Assembly: GCA_947462095.1 (NCBI GenBank)
Contig: CANHNQ010000003.1
Coordinates: 1-61,911 of the forward strand
DNA from: Gemmatimonadota bacterium
GTDB taxonomy: Bacteria; Gemmatimonadota; Gemmatimonadetes; Gemmatimonadales; Gemmatimonadaceae
Reading direction: 5' to 3'
Length of the DNA: 61,911 bases
Shown here: positions 17,910-26,964 of the stretch, piece by piece
How the letters are laid out: each line of letters opens with the position of its first letter
Numbering within the stretch: the first letter of the stretch is position 1
Program-made: the position numbers and the translations under genes
Notes under the pieces: generated by a model
What the model was told of the DNA's origin: nothing
The model's input: only the letters and a program-made list of their open reading frames with translations
Database searches by the model: none

Positions 17910-19861
17910 GTGCCGATCACGATCAGCGCCTCAGTGATGCGCTGTTGGTGCCCGAAGACGACTGGACGAGTGCCGCTATCGCACGCGGTATGCCGGCCAG
18001 CGTCGCGCAGAAGCTGCCGCATCTCCCGGAGTCCCCCGGCGTCTACCTGTGGAAGGATGCGGAGGGACAGGTGCTCTACGTGGGGAAGGCCAAGCGTCTG
18101 CGCTCCCGCGTCAAGAGCTATTGGGCGCAGGATCACCTGAGCAGTCCGAAGACGCGCGGCTTGATGCGCAAGGTCAGGGAGCTCGACACGATCGTGGTGC
18201 CGAGCGAGTCGCACGCGTTGATTCTCGAAGCGACACTGATCAAAGAGTACCACCCTCGTTTCAACATCGCACTCCGCGACGACAAGTCGTATCCGTACAT
18301 CAAGGTCACGGTACAGGAGCCCTTTCCGCGAGTGATCGTGACACGCCGCTTGCAGGACGACGGCGCACGATACTTCGGTCCGTACACCGATGTCGGATCC
18401 ATGCGTCGCGCGCTGAACGTGGTCAAGCGGATCTTCACGGTGCGGTCGTGTCACTACAACCTGCCCAGAGAAGCGCCGGAACGGCCGTGCCTCGATTACT
18501 TCATCAAGCGTTGCCAGGCGCCGTGCGTGGGATACCAGACCACGGACGACTATCGTGCAATGATCGACGAGGTCGTGTGGTTCCTCGATGGGCGCACCAG
18601 CGATGTCGTGCGTCACGTGCGCGAGCGCATGCTGGACGCTTCGGAGCGACTGGACTTCGAGCGCGCGGGGGAACTGCGTGACGCGTTGCGCCATCTTGAG
18701 AAGATGGAGGAGCCGACGGTCGTGCTTGAGGTCGAGGGCGGCGATCGAGATGTCGTCGGCTACGCGCGCGACGGGGAGGACGCATGTGTCGTCATCATGC
18801 GGATCCGCGGCGGGAAGCTGCTGGCGCGCGACCATCGCTTGGTGGAACACGCGGAAGACGAGGACGATGGCGCCGTCCTCGGCGCGTGTCTCGCGCAGTG
18901 GTATCGCACCGCCGAGGCGCGTGCCGCCGACTTGCTGGTACCGTTCGACTTCGAAGATCGTGAGTCGCTCGAGGCCTCGCTCGAGGGCACGACGATCCGC
19001 ATTCCGCAGCGCGGTCCGCGCCGTGCGCTGGTGGATCTGGCCGACAAGAACGCGCAGCATCTGCTCGAGGAGTTCAAGCTGGCGGCGCTCGAGGCTGATG
19101 AACGCGCCGTCGATCCGGTGTACGAATTACAGCGGGAGCTGGGCCTACCCCGTCTCCCGCGATCTCTCATCTGCTTTGACATTTCGCACGCGCAGGGCAC
19201 CGACGTCGTGGCGAGCGCCGTGTGGTTCGAGAACGGCCGCCCGAAGCGCGCGGAATATCGCAAGTTCAAGATCGCGATCTTCGAAGGCAACGACGACTTC
19301 AAGTCGATGCATGAAGTCGTCACGCGATACTTCACGCGTCGTGTGACCGAAGAGCTGACGCTTCCCGATCTGGCCGTGATCGACGGTGGCAAGGGGCAGC
19401 TTGGTGCCGCGCGCGCGGCGCTCGACGCGCTGGGGATCACGTCGATCGGCTTGATCAGTCTGGCCAAGCGCGACGAAGAGATCTTCCTGCCCGGCCGGAG
19501 TGATCCCGTGCGCCTGCCGCGTCGCTCGCCGGCGCTGCGGATGCTGCAGCAGGCGCGAGACGAGGCGCACCGATTTGCGGTGACCTTTCAGCGACAGAAG
19601 CGGGCAGCGCGTACGATCACGTCGGAGCTCCTCAAGATTCCAGGCGTCGGCCCCACCAAACGGCGGGCTCTCCTTACGGCGTTCGGGAGCGTGCAGGGGG
19701 TCCGCCAGGCCACGGTCGAACAGATTGCCGCCGTACCGGGTTTTGGTCCTGGTACGGCGGAGCGGCTCCTCTCGGCGCTGGGCGTTCCCTCCGGCGCGAC
19801 TCCGGCGGATATTCCCCACGATCCGCCTTCTGACGTTCCTCACGACTCGACTCTCGAATGA
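17906..19861 (+). CDS. uvrC: Excinuclease ABC subunit UvrC
   Basis: Dual-incision endonuclease of nucleotide excision repair. From ATG 17906 it is 651 residues, slightly longer than usual. It contains the GIY-YIG domain (PGVYLWKDAEGQVLYVGKAK near 35-54), the Cys-rich ERPCLDYFIKRCQAPCVGY near 190-208, a UVR motif near 250, and the RNase H-like C-terminal nuclease (LICFDISHAQGTDVVASAV, LAVIDGGKGQLGAA). Two helix-hairpin-helix motifs follow (LLKIPGVGPTKRRALL, IAAVPGFGPGTAERLL). A short acidic/proline tail ends the protein. It is coupled to murJ and thrC by 4-base overlaps. Both nuclease halves look intact. Confidence 0.96.
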   Translation: MSADHDQRLSDALLVPEDDWTSAAIARGMPASVAQKLPHLPESPGVYLWKDAEGQVLYVGKAKRLRSRVKSYWAQDHLSSPKTRGLMRKVRELDTIVVPSESHALILEATLIKEYHPRFNIALRDDKSYPYIKVTVQEPFPRVIVTRRLQDDGARYFGPYTDVGSMRRALNVVKRIFTVRSCHYNLPREAPERPCLDYFIKRCQAPCVGYQTTDDYRAMIDEVVWFLDGRTSDVVRHVRERMLDASERLDFERAGELRDALRHLEKMEEPTVVLEVEGGDRDVVGYARDGEDACVVIMRIRGGKLLARDHRLVEHAEDEDDGAVLGACLAQWYRTAEARAADLLVPFDFEDRESLEASLEGTTIRIPQRGPRRALVDLADKNAQHLLEEFKLAALEADERAVDPVYELQRELGLPRLPRSLICFDISHAQGTDVVASAVWFENGRPKRAEYRKFKIAIFEGNDDFKSMHEVVTRYFTRRVTEELTLPDLAVIDGGKGQLGAARAALDALGITSIGLISLAKRDEEIFLPGRSDPVRLPRRSPALRMLQQARDEAHRFAVTFQRQKRAARTITSELLKIPGVGPTKRRALLTAFGSVQGVRQATVEQIAAVPGFGPGTAERLLSALGVPSGATPADIPHDPPSDVPHDSTLE

Positions 19862-21003
19862 CTCCTGCGACCTGGACTCTGCGTTGTTCCGCGTGCGACA
19901 CGGCGGCCGATCGTGACCGCGCCTCCGTGTGCGGCGCGTGCGGACAACCCCTCTTCGCTCAGTACGCTCCCGTGCCGAAGGGGACAGCGCTGGCCGATCG
20001 CTGGGATGCCTGGCGCTACGCGCCGTTCATGCCGCTCGAGGCCGGTGAAGTGCCGGTGTCGCTCGGTGAGGGGCTGACGCCGATGATCGAATCGCCGTCG
20101 CTCGCCGCGGCGACCGGCGTGCGCCGACTGTGGATCAAAGACGAGTCGCAGAATCCGACCGTGTCCTTCAAGGCGCGTGGCATGAGTGCCGCCGTGACCC
20201 GTGCCAAGTCGCAGGGGTTTCCCGGCCTGGTCGTGCCGACGGCGGGCAATGCGGGTGCCGCGCTCGCGGCCTATGGAGCGGCGGCCGGTCTTCCTGTCCG
20301 GGTCTTCGCACCGCGCACGACGCCGCGCCCCATCCTCGATACGATCGAGGCCCTCGGCGCCACGCTGGTGCGGATCGACGGTCATATCGGCGACGCCGGC
20401 AAGTTGGCGATCGCGTACGCGGCCGAAACCGGCTATTTCAACGTGTCCACGCTACGTGAGCCGTACCGCGTGGAGGGCATGAAGACGATGGGCTTCGAAA
20501 TGGCCGAGCAGCTTGGCTGGCGTGTGCCCGACGCTCTGGTCTATCCCACTGGCGGTGGGGAGGGGACGATCGGCATCTGGAAGGCGATCAATGAGCTCAT
20601 GGCGGGCGGCTGGCTCCCCGACGGCGCCACGCAGCCACGGTATGTGGTCGCGCAGGCGGCGGGCTGTGCGCCGATCGCCCGGGCGTTTGCGGCCAACGAG
20701 GAGCGGGCCACCCCATGGGTGGATCCCGTGACCTACGCGAGCGGCTTGCGGGTTCCGTCGCCGCTCGGCGACCGTCTCCTGTTGCGGGTGCTGCGCGAGA
20801 CGCACGGCCTCGCGGGCACCGCGACGGAAGAGGCGATTCGTGATTGGACGCTGCGTCTGGCGACAGCGACCGGCATCGATGCGGCGCCGGAAGGCGGCTG
20901 CGCACTCTCCGTGTTGCAGGATGCTGTGATGGCGGGCACGCTCTCGGCGGACGCGGAAGTCGTGGTGTTCAACACCGGCAGTGGCGCGTCGTACCGCGCG
21001 TAG
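19858..21003 (+). CDS. thrC: Threonine synthase
   Basis: PLP enzyme converting O-phosphohomoserine to threonine. The 381 residues begin with an N-terminal zinc-ribbon-like segment with two CxxC pairs (C10/C13 and C25/C28), as in plant-like threonine synthases. Then come LGEGLTPMIESPSL, the PLP Lys in NPTVSFKARGM near residue 104, and TAGNAGAALAAYGAAAGL. YPTGGGEGTIGIWKA and the C-terminal NTGSGASYRA (phosphate and cofactor binding) complete the fold. A short member of the tryptophan-synthase-beta fold such as cysteate synthase is a less likely reading. Overlaps uvrC by 4 bases. Confidence 0.91.
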   Translation: MTPATWTLRCSACDTAADRDRASVCGACGQPLFAQYAPVPKGTALADRWDAWRYAPFMPLEAGEVPVSLGEGLTPMIESPSLAAATGVRRLWIKDESQNPTVSFKARGMSAAVTRAKSQGFPGLVVPTAGNAGAALAAYGAAAGLPVRVFAPRTTPRPILDTIEALGATLVRIDGHIGDAGKLAIAYAAETGYFNVSTLREPYRVEGMKTMGFEMAEQLGWRVPDALVYPTGGGEGTIGIWKAINELMAGGWLPDGATQPRYVVAQAAGCAPIARAFAANEERATPWVDPVTYASGLRVPSPLGDRLLLRVLRETHGLAGTATEEAIRDWTLRLATATGIDAAPEGGCALSVLQDAVMAGTLSADAEVVVFNTGSGASYRA

Positions 21004-21095
21004 CCGCCTGCGTCGGCCGGAAGAACGGTGAACCTGTGCGCCCGTCAGGGTATCACGACGCGGGCGCCATCTTGGCATTTATGAGGAGCGGAGTG

Positions 21096-22583
21096 ATGAA
21101 GGCTCGGATCTGGACGGTCGTGTTGCACATGTCGCTCCTCAGCGCGGGGGTACCGGTGGCATCCTCGGCGCAGGGCGCCTGTGAGATCAACGACAGCAGC
21201 CCGTTTCAGGTGAATGGCGCCAAGCAGTACGTCATCGCGGCGGCCAATTCGCGGCGCCCGGATGAAGTCCCCAAGCACCTGCAAAATGCAATTCGCGTCC
21301 TCACCGACGACCCGTCGAAGATCAAGAACGACGCCGGTCGCCAGTGGATGTTGCTGCGGACCTACGCGCAGTGGCTGCAGCGTGAAAATGCGAGTCTGGT
21401 GATGAAGCGCGGCGACGTCGGCTTCACGCAGAACCCGACGGGCTCCCAGAACCTGCTGCTGGCCCTCGATTCGGCGGCGACCGCGCTCGAGTCGATGCTG
21501 CCACAGTGCAGGGAGCGGGTGCGTCCGTTTCGCGCGCAGTTCTTCGGCGAGATCCTGAACAAGTCGATCGCCGCGATGGGCGCGGAGCAGAATGACTCGG
21601 CGGCCTATTTCGCGAATTTGTCGTTACAGGTCGCGGGCGCGGATCCGCGCCCATGGAACGTGCTCTCGGCCGTCTATCAGAAGCAGAACAAGACCGACAG
21701 CGCGATGATCGCGATGGAGAAGGTGATTGCCCTCTCCGGCGCCGATACGCTGTATGCCAAGGTGAAGCAGCAGAGCCGCTATAACCTGGCGGTGATGAAG
21801 CTGACCCGCGCCGAAACCGAGGCCGCCGGCGCGAAGAAGGACGAGGCGATCACCGCGGCGCGCGGGCTGTTAGAGGCATATCTCAAGGACACGCCGGGCG
21901 ATGCCAACGCCGCACAGGCGCTCGGGCGGGCGGTGCGTCTGTCAGGGGACACCGCGGCGGTCACGGCGATCTTTGCGGATATGCTCACTGCGCCGGACAA
22001 GTTTTCGGCCGACCAGCTGTTTGAGGCGGCCTCCAACGCGGCCGCAACGGGTCACGACGCGGATGCGTCCAAACTCTTCGAGAACGGACTCACAAAGAAT
22101 CCGTTCCACCGACTGGCGCTGCTGAATTATGCGAACGTGCTGTTCACGCTCAAGGACGCCGGGCGTATGGGGCCGGTCGTGACGCGGCTGCTCGAGGTCG
22201 ATCCCAATTTCGATCGGGGCTACCGTTTGATGGCGGGGCTCTGGCAACTGCGCGCGCGGGCGGAATCGGACGCGGCCAAAAAGAAGGTGGCCAACGACTC
22301 GGTGCTGTTCTACCTCGACAAGCAGTCCAAGACGAATCCGCGCGTCGATATCACGCTGGCCCAGAAGTCGGGGAACGCGTTTGCGGTGCAGGGCACCGTG
22401 AACAACGACGGGAGCGCGACCGCGTCGTGGACGATGAAGCTCGAACTCCTTGACGCCGCGGGCGCTGTGGTGGGGGGGAAGGATGTGGCGATCGGCCCGG
22501 TCGAGGCGGGCGGAAATACAACGTTCTCGGTGAAGCTGGATGCACCGAAAGCGATTGCATACCGCTATGCTCCACTTAAGTAA
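21096..22583 (+). CDS. Secreted tetratricopeptide-repeat protein
   Basis: No named family recognised. 495 residues: a signal peptide (about 1-26, VASSAQG), then alpha-helical repeats with TPR spacing (for example SLQVAGADPRPWNVLSAVY and NPFHRLALLNYANVLF). A beta-rich C-terminal domain from about 415 (FAVQGTVNNDGSATASWTMK) resembles an Ig/FxLYD-like fold. The start is set by AGGAG at 21084-21088, seven bases before ATG 21096; a longer frame upstream has no such support. It is probably periplasmic. The final PLK codons form one arm of an inverted repeat flanking the next promoter. Confidence 0.8.
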   Translation: MKARIWTVVLHMSLLSAGVPVASSAQGACEINDSSPFQVNGAKQYVIAAANSRRPDEVPKHLQNAIRVLTDDPSKIKNDAGRQWMLLRTYAQWLQRENASLVMKRGDVGFTQNPTGSQNLLLALDSAATALESMLPQCRERVRPFRAQFFGEILNKSIAAMGAEQNDSAAYFANLSLQVAGADPRPWNVLSAVYQKQNKTDSAMIAMEKVIALSGADTLYAKVKQQSRYNLAVMKLTRAETEAAGAKKDEAITAARGLLEAYLKDTPGDANAAQALGRAVRLSGDTAAVTAIFADMLTAPDKFSADQLFEAASNAAATGHDADASKLFENGLTKNPFHRLALLNYANVLFTLKDAGRMGPVVTRLLEVDPNFDRGYRLMAGLWQLRARAESDAAKKKVANDSVLFYLDKQSKTNPRVDITLAQKSGNAFAVQGTVNNDGSATASWTMKLELLDAAGAVVGGKDVAIGPVEAGGNTTFSVKLDAPKAIAYRYAPLK

Positions 22584-22637
22584 GTCCATGTTTTAGATTG
22601 ACTTCGGGCCTCACAGCTCTTATGTTGTCTTAAGTGG
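22572..22637. repeat. Inverted repeat flanking a promoter (arms 22572-22580 and 22629-22637)
   Basis: CCACTTAAG at the end of the TPR gene is matched by its exact reverse complement CTTAAGTGG at 22629-22637. The arms straddle the core promoter at 22598-22626 and may be operator half-sites or an RNA stem. Each contains the palindrome CTTAAG. Confidence 0.5.
22598..22626 (+). promoter_or_regulatory. Sigma-70-type promoter for the DUF512-der-plsY-gpsA train
   Basis: TTGACT at 22598-22603, a 17-base spacer, and TATGTT at 22621-22626. This is close to the housekeeping consensus, on the coding strand of the next gene. The predicted start near 22633 gives an 80-base leader containing the second repeat arm and a small hairpin. 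Confidence 0.65.
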
Positions 22638-22661
22638 GCGGCCGCGCTACGGTTGCCGCCC
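22636..22661 (+). repeat. Leader hairpin upstream of the DUF512 gene
   Basis: GGGCGGC (22636-22642) pairs with GCCGCCC (22655-22661) around a 12-base loop. It shares two bases with the inverted-repeat arm, so the two structures exclude each other. No T-tract follows. Confidence 0.4.
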
Positions 22662-22715
22662 CTTGTCATCCGGGGGAAGGCCTGTGGGCCTGTTCCCCCG
22701 TTTTCGTCCCGGGTC

Positions 22716-24011
22716 ATGGTTCGCGTCACACGTGTAGAGCCAGGGAGCATTGCCGACGAGATCGGCATCGTTCCGGGCACCGAACTTCTTGCCGTCAATG
22801 AACGGCCGTTAGAGGACTTCCTTGATTGGGAGTTCCTGACGGCCGATGACGCGTTTATGGTGTCCGCGCGGCTCCCGGATGGCTCGGCGGTCGAGTACGA
22901 CATCGAACGCGAGGGCGGTGAGCCCATGGGCGTGGAGCTTGCGCCGCCCACGGTGCGACGGTGCGCCAACCGCTGCGAGTTCTGCTTCATCGAAGGGCTT
23001 CCCAAGGGGCTCCGGAAGGGCCTCTACATCCGCGACGACGACTACCGCCTGTCGTTCGCGTACGGCAATTTTGCGACGTTGTCGAACGTGAAGGAACGGG
23101 ACATCGAGCGGATTCTCGAGTACCGCCTGTCCCCACTGTACGTCTCGGTCCACGCCACGCCGTGGGAAGCACGGAAGGTGCTCCTCAACAACCCGCGAGT
23201 CCCCAACATCGTCGATCAGCTGACGCGGCTGGCTGCCGGGGGGATTCAGTTCCACGGGCAGATGGTCATCGTGCCTGGGCTGAACGACGGGGACGTGCTT
23301 GAGGAGTCGCTCTCCGACCTTTGGAATCTCGGCGATGCCGTGATGTCGGTGGCGCTGGTTCCGGTGGGTGTCACGCAGTTCTCCCATCTGTACAACGGCA
23401 AGTCGATGGATGCGCTCAACGCGCGCCGCTTGCTCGAGACGGTGCAGCGCTGGGCCGAGCGAGGGCTCGCCGAGCGCGGTGACCGCTGGGTGTTCGGATC
23501 CGACGAACTGTATTTGCTGTGCGATGAACCGCTGCCGGGCATGGAGCATTACGGCGACTTTTCGCAAATCGAAAATGGCGTCGGTGCCGTCACGTCGCTG
23601 CGGTCGCGCGTGCGCGACGGGTTGTCGCAGTTGCCGCGTCTCGACGGCAAGAAGATCGGTGTCGTCACGGGGGTCTCCATGACGCCGCTGATGCCCGAGT
23701 TGCTCGACCTGCTACGTGAAGCCACCGGCGCCGAGTTCTCGCTCATCACGATGGAGAACTCGTTGTTCGGTCCGACCACGACCACGGCCGGCTTGCTCGT
23801 GGGGGCCGATATTCGCAAAGCGCTCGCGGATCGGCATGACCTCGATCTCGCGCTCATTCCCGCCGAGTGCATCAACGACGACGGACTCTTCCTCGACGAA
23901 GAGTCGTTCGTGGCGGTGCGAGAATCACTGCCGATGCCCGTGTATCCTTCGTACGATTTCATAGACGCGCTGGTCCCGGAAGGTGACGCGGCGTTCCAAC
24001 CAGCCGCATGA
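22716..24011 (+). CDS. DUF512 radical-SAM protein with N-terminal PDZ-like domain
   Basis: 431 residues from ATG 22716. Order: a PDZ-like segment (about 1-70, VTRVEPGSIADEIGIVPGTE), a CX3CX2C iron-sulfur motif at C83/C87/C90 (CANRCEFC), a TIM-barrel-like core (SPLYVSVHATPWEARKVLL, FHGQMVIVPGLNDG), and the DUF512 domain from about 210 to the end. The family is conserved next to der in Firmicutes and other bacteria, as here, but its reaction is unknown to me. The longer upstream frame is rejected because it would extend through the promoter leader. ATGA overlap with der. Confidence 0.88.
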   Translation: MVRVTRVEPGSIADEIGIVPGTELLAVNERPLEDFLDWEFLTADDAFMVSARLPDGSAVEYDIEREGGEPMGVELAPPTVRRCANRCEFCFIEGLPKGLRKGLYIRDDDYRLSFAYGNFATLSNVKERDIERILEYRLSPLYVSVHATPWEARKVLLNNPRVPNIVDQLTRLAAGGIQFHGQMVIVPGLNDGDVLEESLSDLWNLGDAVMSVALVPVGVTQFSHLYNGKSMDALNARRLLETVQRWAERGLAERGDRWVFGSDELYLLCDEPLPGMEHYGDFSQIENGVGAVTSLRSRVRDGLSQLPRLDGKKIGVVTGVSMTPLMPELLDLLREATGAEFSLITMENSLFGPTTTTAGLLVGADIRKALADRHDLDLALIPAECINDDGLFLDEESFVAVRESLPMPVYPSYDFIDALVPEGDAAFQPAA

Positions 24012-25321
24012 GTCTTCCAGTCATAGCCATCGTCGGACGTCCCAATGTCGGGAAGTCCCACCTGTTCAATCGTATCGTCGGCGAAGCCTCCGCCATTGTC
24101 AGCGACGAAGCGGGCACGACCCGTGACCGGCATTTCGGCCAGGCCGATTGGGCCGGTCACCACTTCTGGCTGGTCGACACCGGTGGTCTCGTCGAGGATT
24201 CGAACGAGCCGATGGACGTTGCCATTCGCAAGCAGGTGATGCAGGCCATCGAGGAAGCCGATCTCCTGATGCTCGTGGTGGATGCCAAGGTGGGGGTGCA
24301 CCCCAGCGATGCGCGCCTAGTCGACATCCTGCGTCACGCGAAGAAGCCGTGGGTGCTCGTGGCCAATAAGGTCGATGATCCGAATAGCGCCGACTTCTAC
24401 GACTTCTATCGGCTCGGCGTGACCGACGTCTATCCCGTGTCGGCCGCCAACGGCAAGGGCTCGGGCGACCTGCTCGACGCCGTCGTAGCGGCGATTCCGG
24501 AAACGGATGAAGTCCCGTCCGAAGCCGTGCGCATCGCCGTGATCGGCCGTCCGAACGTGGGCAAGTCGTCGTTCGTGAACAAGCTGCTGGGTGAAGAGCG
24601 TCTGGTCGTCAACGATGAATCGGGCACGACACGCGATTCGATCGACGCGCCGATGCGCTATCACGATCGCGAGATCATCTTCGTGGACACCGCCGGCTTG
24701 CGACGTCAGTCGAAGATCGATGATGGTATCGAGTTCTACTCGGCGCTGCGCACCCGGCGCGCCATCGACTCGTCGGATGTGTGCATTCTGATGGTCGACG
24801 CGACCGAAGGTCTGCAAAACCAGGATCTCAAGATCGCGACGCTGGCGTGGGAATCCGGCCGTGGCCTGATCATGGTGATCAACAAGTGGGACCTTTACCC
24901 CGACAAGACCGACAAGAGTTCGGCCAAGTTCCGCAAGGACGCCGTCGAGAAGGTGCCATATCTCGGTTTCGTGCCCTTCCTGTTCACGTCGGCGTTGACG
25001 GGGCAGCGCGTGAACAAAGTGCTCGACATGGCACTTGAGGTGCAGGAGCAGCGTACGCGCCGTATTTCCACCTCGCAGGTCAATGACGCGCTGCAGGAAA
25101 TCATCGCGCGCCTGCAGCCGCCTCAGGCGGCCGGTCGGGAGGTGAAGTTGAACTACGCCACGCAGGTGGAGACCTCCCCTCCGACGTTCGCGTTCTTCGG
25201 CAATCACCCCGAGCTCATCCCCGAGAACTACATCCGGTTCATTCATAACCAGTTGCGGGAGAAGTGGGGCTTCACCGGCTCGCCGATGCGCATCATCATG
25301 CGGAGCAAGCGGGAGTCGTGA
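24008..25321 (+). CDS. der: Ribosome biogenesis GTPase Der (EngA)
   Basis: Tandem-domain GTPase that acts in 50S subunit assembly. The 437 residues contain two G domains: G1 motifs GRPNVGKS near 9-16 and GRPNVGKSSF near 179-188, DTGG and DTAG G3 motifs, and NKVD and NKWD G4 motifs. The KH-like domain fills about 355-437 and ends PMRIIMRSKRES. The length is typical. It overlaps the DUF512 gene (ATGA) and plsY (GTGA). Confidence 0.97.
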   Translation: MSLPVIAIVGRPNVGKSHLFNRIVGEASAIVSDEAGTTRDRHFGQADWAGHHFWLVDTGGLVEDSNEPMDVAIRKQVMQAIEEADLLMLVVDAKVGVHPSDARLVDILRHAKKPWVLVANKVDDPNSADFYDFYRLGVTDVYPVSAANGKGSGDLLDAVVAAIPETDEVPSEAVRIAVIGRPNVGKSSFVNKLLGEERLVVNDESGTTRDSIDAPMRYHDREIIFVDTAGLRRQSKIDDGIEFYSALRTRRAIDSSDVCILMVDATEGLQNQDLKIATLAWESGRGLIMVINKWDLYPDKTDKSSAKFRKDAVEKVPYLGFVPFLFTSALTGQRVNKVLDMALEVQEQRTRRISTSQVNDALQEIIARLQPPQAAGREVKLNYATQVETSPPTFAFFGNHPELIPENYIRFIHNQLREKWGFTGSPMRIIMRSKRES

Positions 25322-25959
25322 ACCCGATGATCGCCCAGGCCGCAGCGCTGATCGTTGCGTACGTCATCGGCTCCTTCCCCACTGCGTACCTCGTGGGCAA
25401 GGCCAACGGCGTCGACCTGCGGACGGTCGGCTCCGGCAACCTCGGCGCCACCAATGTATTTCGGACGCTGGGATGGACCTGGGGGCTGCTCGTCTATGTC
25501 GTGGATGGCCTCAAGGGAGCGCTCCCGGTCATGTGGTTGCCCGGCGTCATCGGGCTAGCGACCGGGTGGCCATGGGGCGTCGCGTTCGGCCTGCTCGCCA
25601 TTCTTGGTCACGTGCGTCCCGTCTTCCTTCTGGGTCAGGGCGGCGGCAAGGGTGTTGCGACGGCGAGCGGCGTGTTCATCGCGTTAGCCCCGATTCCGGC
25701 CCTGTGTGCCATCGTCAGTTTTGTGATCGTGGTCGCCATGACCCGCTACGTCTCGCTTGGTTCGCTGGTTGGGGCCGTGGTCCTGCCGGTCGCGTTGCTG
25801 GTGCAGGCTGGTGAAATCACCCCCCTCGTTCTGGTAAGCGTCGTGGTGGGGACGTTCGTGTTCTGGACGCATCGCGAGAATATCGGGCGACTCCGGCGCG
25901 GGGAAGAACGTCGCGTCGGACGGAGCGCTTCGTCGACCGCCGCCGGAGGGCGTTCGTAA
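25318..25959 (+). CDS. plsY: Glycerol-3-phosphate acyltransferase PlsY
   Basis: Integral membrane enzyme that transfers an acyl group from acyl phosphate (made by PlsX) to glycerol-3-phosphate. From GTG 25318 it is 213 residues. It shows the family motifs GSFPTAYLVGKANGVDLR, VGSGNLGATNVFRTLG, LAILGHVRPVFLLGQGGGKGVAT and the C-terminal FWTHRENIGRLRRGEE. About five to seven hydrophobic segments are visible. ATG 25327 is an alternative start. gpsA, which makes its acceptor substrate, overlaps by one base; plsX lies far away near 61.7 kb. Confidence 0.95.
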   Translation: MNPMIAQAAALIVAYVIGSFPTAYLVGKANGVDLRTVGSGNLGATNVFRTLGWTWGLLVYVVDGLKGALPVMWLPGVIGLATGWPWGVAFGLLAILGHVRPVFLLGQGGGKGVATASGVFIALAPIPALCAIVSFVIVVAMTRYVSLGSLVGAVVLPVALLVQAGEITPLVLVSVVVGTFVFWTHRENIGRLRRGEERRVGRSASSTAAGGRS

Positions 25960-26963
25960 TGCCGAACACGTTTGCCTGCGCCGTGATCGGCGGTGGTGCC
26001 TGGGGCACGGCCATCGCCGATCGCCTGGTACGCAACGGCCATCGGGTGACGCTGTGGGCCCGAGAAGAGGACGTGGTTGAGGCGGTCAACACCCGTCACG
26101 AAAATCCGCGATTCCTCCCGAACATCGCGCTGGCAGCCGGGCTCCGCGCCACCAGCGACATGACGCTCGCGCTGCGGGGCGCCGGCTTGGTCGTGTACGC
26201 CGCGCCGTCGCACGTGTTGCGCACAGTGGTCGCGTCGTGTGCCCGCGCGATCGAGCCGGGCGCGGTGCTGTCGGTGGCGACCAAGGGTATCGAACGCGAG
26301 ACGCTGGCTCTCATGACCGACGTCGTGGCGCAGGCGGCGGGGGGACATGAGGTGGTGGCGGTGAGCGGGCCGAGCTTTGCGGCCGAGGTGGCACAAGGGC
26401 AGCCCACGGCAGTGGTGGCGGCGTGCTCCTCCCCGACTGCCGCCACGCTGGTACAGAGTGCCATGAGTGCCGCGACATTCCGCGTGTATACCAGCGAAGA
26501 CGTAGTTGGTGTGGAACTCGGGGGCGCGCTCAAGAACGTGATGGCGGTTGCCACCGGTATCCTCGATGGGCTGGGCCTCGGATACAATCCGCGCGCCGCA
26601 CTGATGACACGTGGTCTGGCGGAGATGACCCGTCTGGGCGTGTCGCTGGGCGCTCGGGCAGAGACCTTCGCAGGACTCGCGGGGCTCGGGGATCTCGTGC
26701 TGACGTGCACCGGCGCGCTCTCACGGAATCGGGCGCTCGGCGTGGCCATCGGGCAGGGGCAATCGCTCGACGAAGCGCTGGCCGGTAAGGACACCGTTGC
26801 CGAGGGTGTGCTGAACGCGCAGAGTGCGAAGGCCCTGGCGGATCGTGCCGGCGTCGAGATGCCGATCATCGATGCGACGTATCGCATCCTGTTTGAAGGA
26901 CAGGCACCGCGGGAAGCGGTCGTCGAACTGATGGCGCGCGAGCTGCGCGCGGAGCGCGACTGA
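25959..26963 (+). CDS. gpsA: NAD(P)H-dependent glycerol-3-phosphate dehydrogenase GpsA
   Basis: Reduces dihydroxyacetone phosphate to sn-glycerol-3-phosphate for phospholipid synthesis. The 334 residues begin with the Rossmann motif VIGGGAWGTAIADRL. Next come the dinucleotide-domain segments FLPNIALAAGLRATSDM and SVATKGIERETL, then VSGPSFAAEVAQGQPTAVV. The C-terminal substrate domain contains GGALKNVMAVATGILDGLG and NPRAALMTRGLAEM. It sits directly behind plsY, so acceptor synthesis and acylation are coupled. Confidence 0.97.
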   Translation: MPNTFACAVIGGGAWGTAIADRLVRNGHRVTLWAREEDVVEAVNTRHENPRFLPNIALAAGLRATSDMTLALRGAGLVVYAAPSHVLRTVVASCARAIEPGAVLSVATKGIERETLALMTDVVAQAAGGHEVVAVSGPSFAAEVAQGQPTAVVAACSSPTAATLVQSAMSAATFRVYTSEDVVGVELGGALKNVMAVATGILDGLGLGYNPRAALMTRGLAEMTRLGVSLGARAETFAGLAGLGDLVLTCTGALSRNRALGVAIGQGQSLDEALAGKDTVAEGVLNAQSAKALADRAGVEMPIIDATYRILFEGQAPREAVVELMARELRAERD

Positions 26964-26964
26964 C

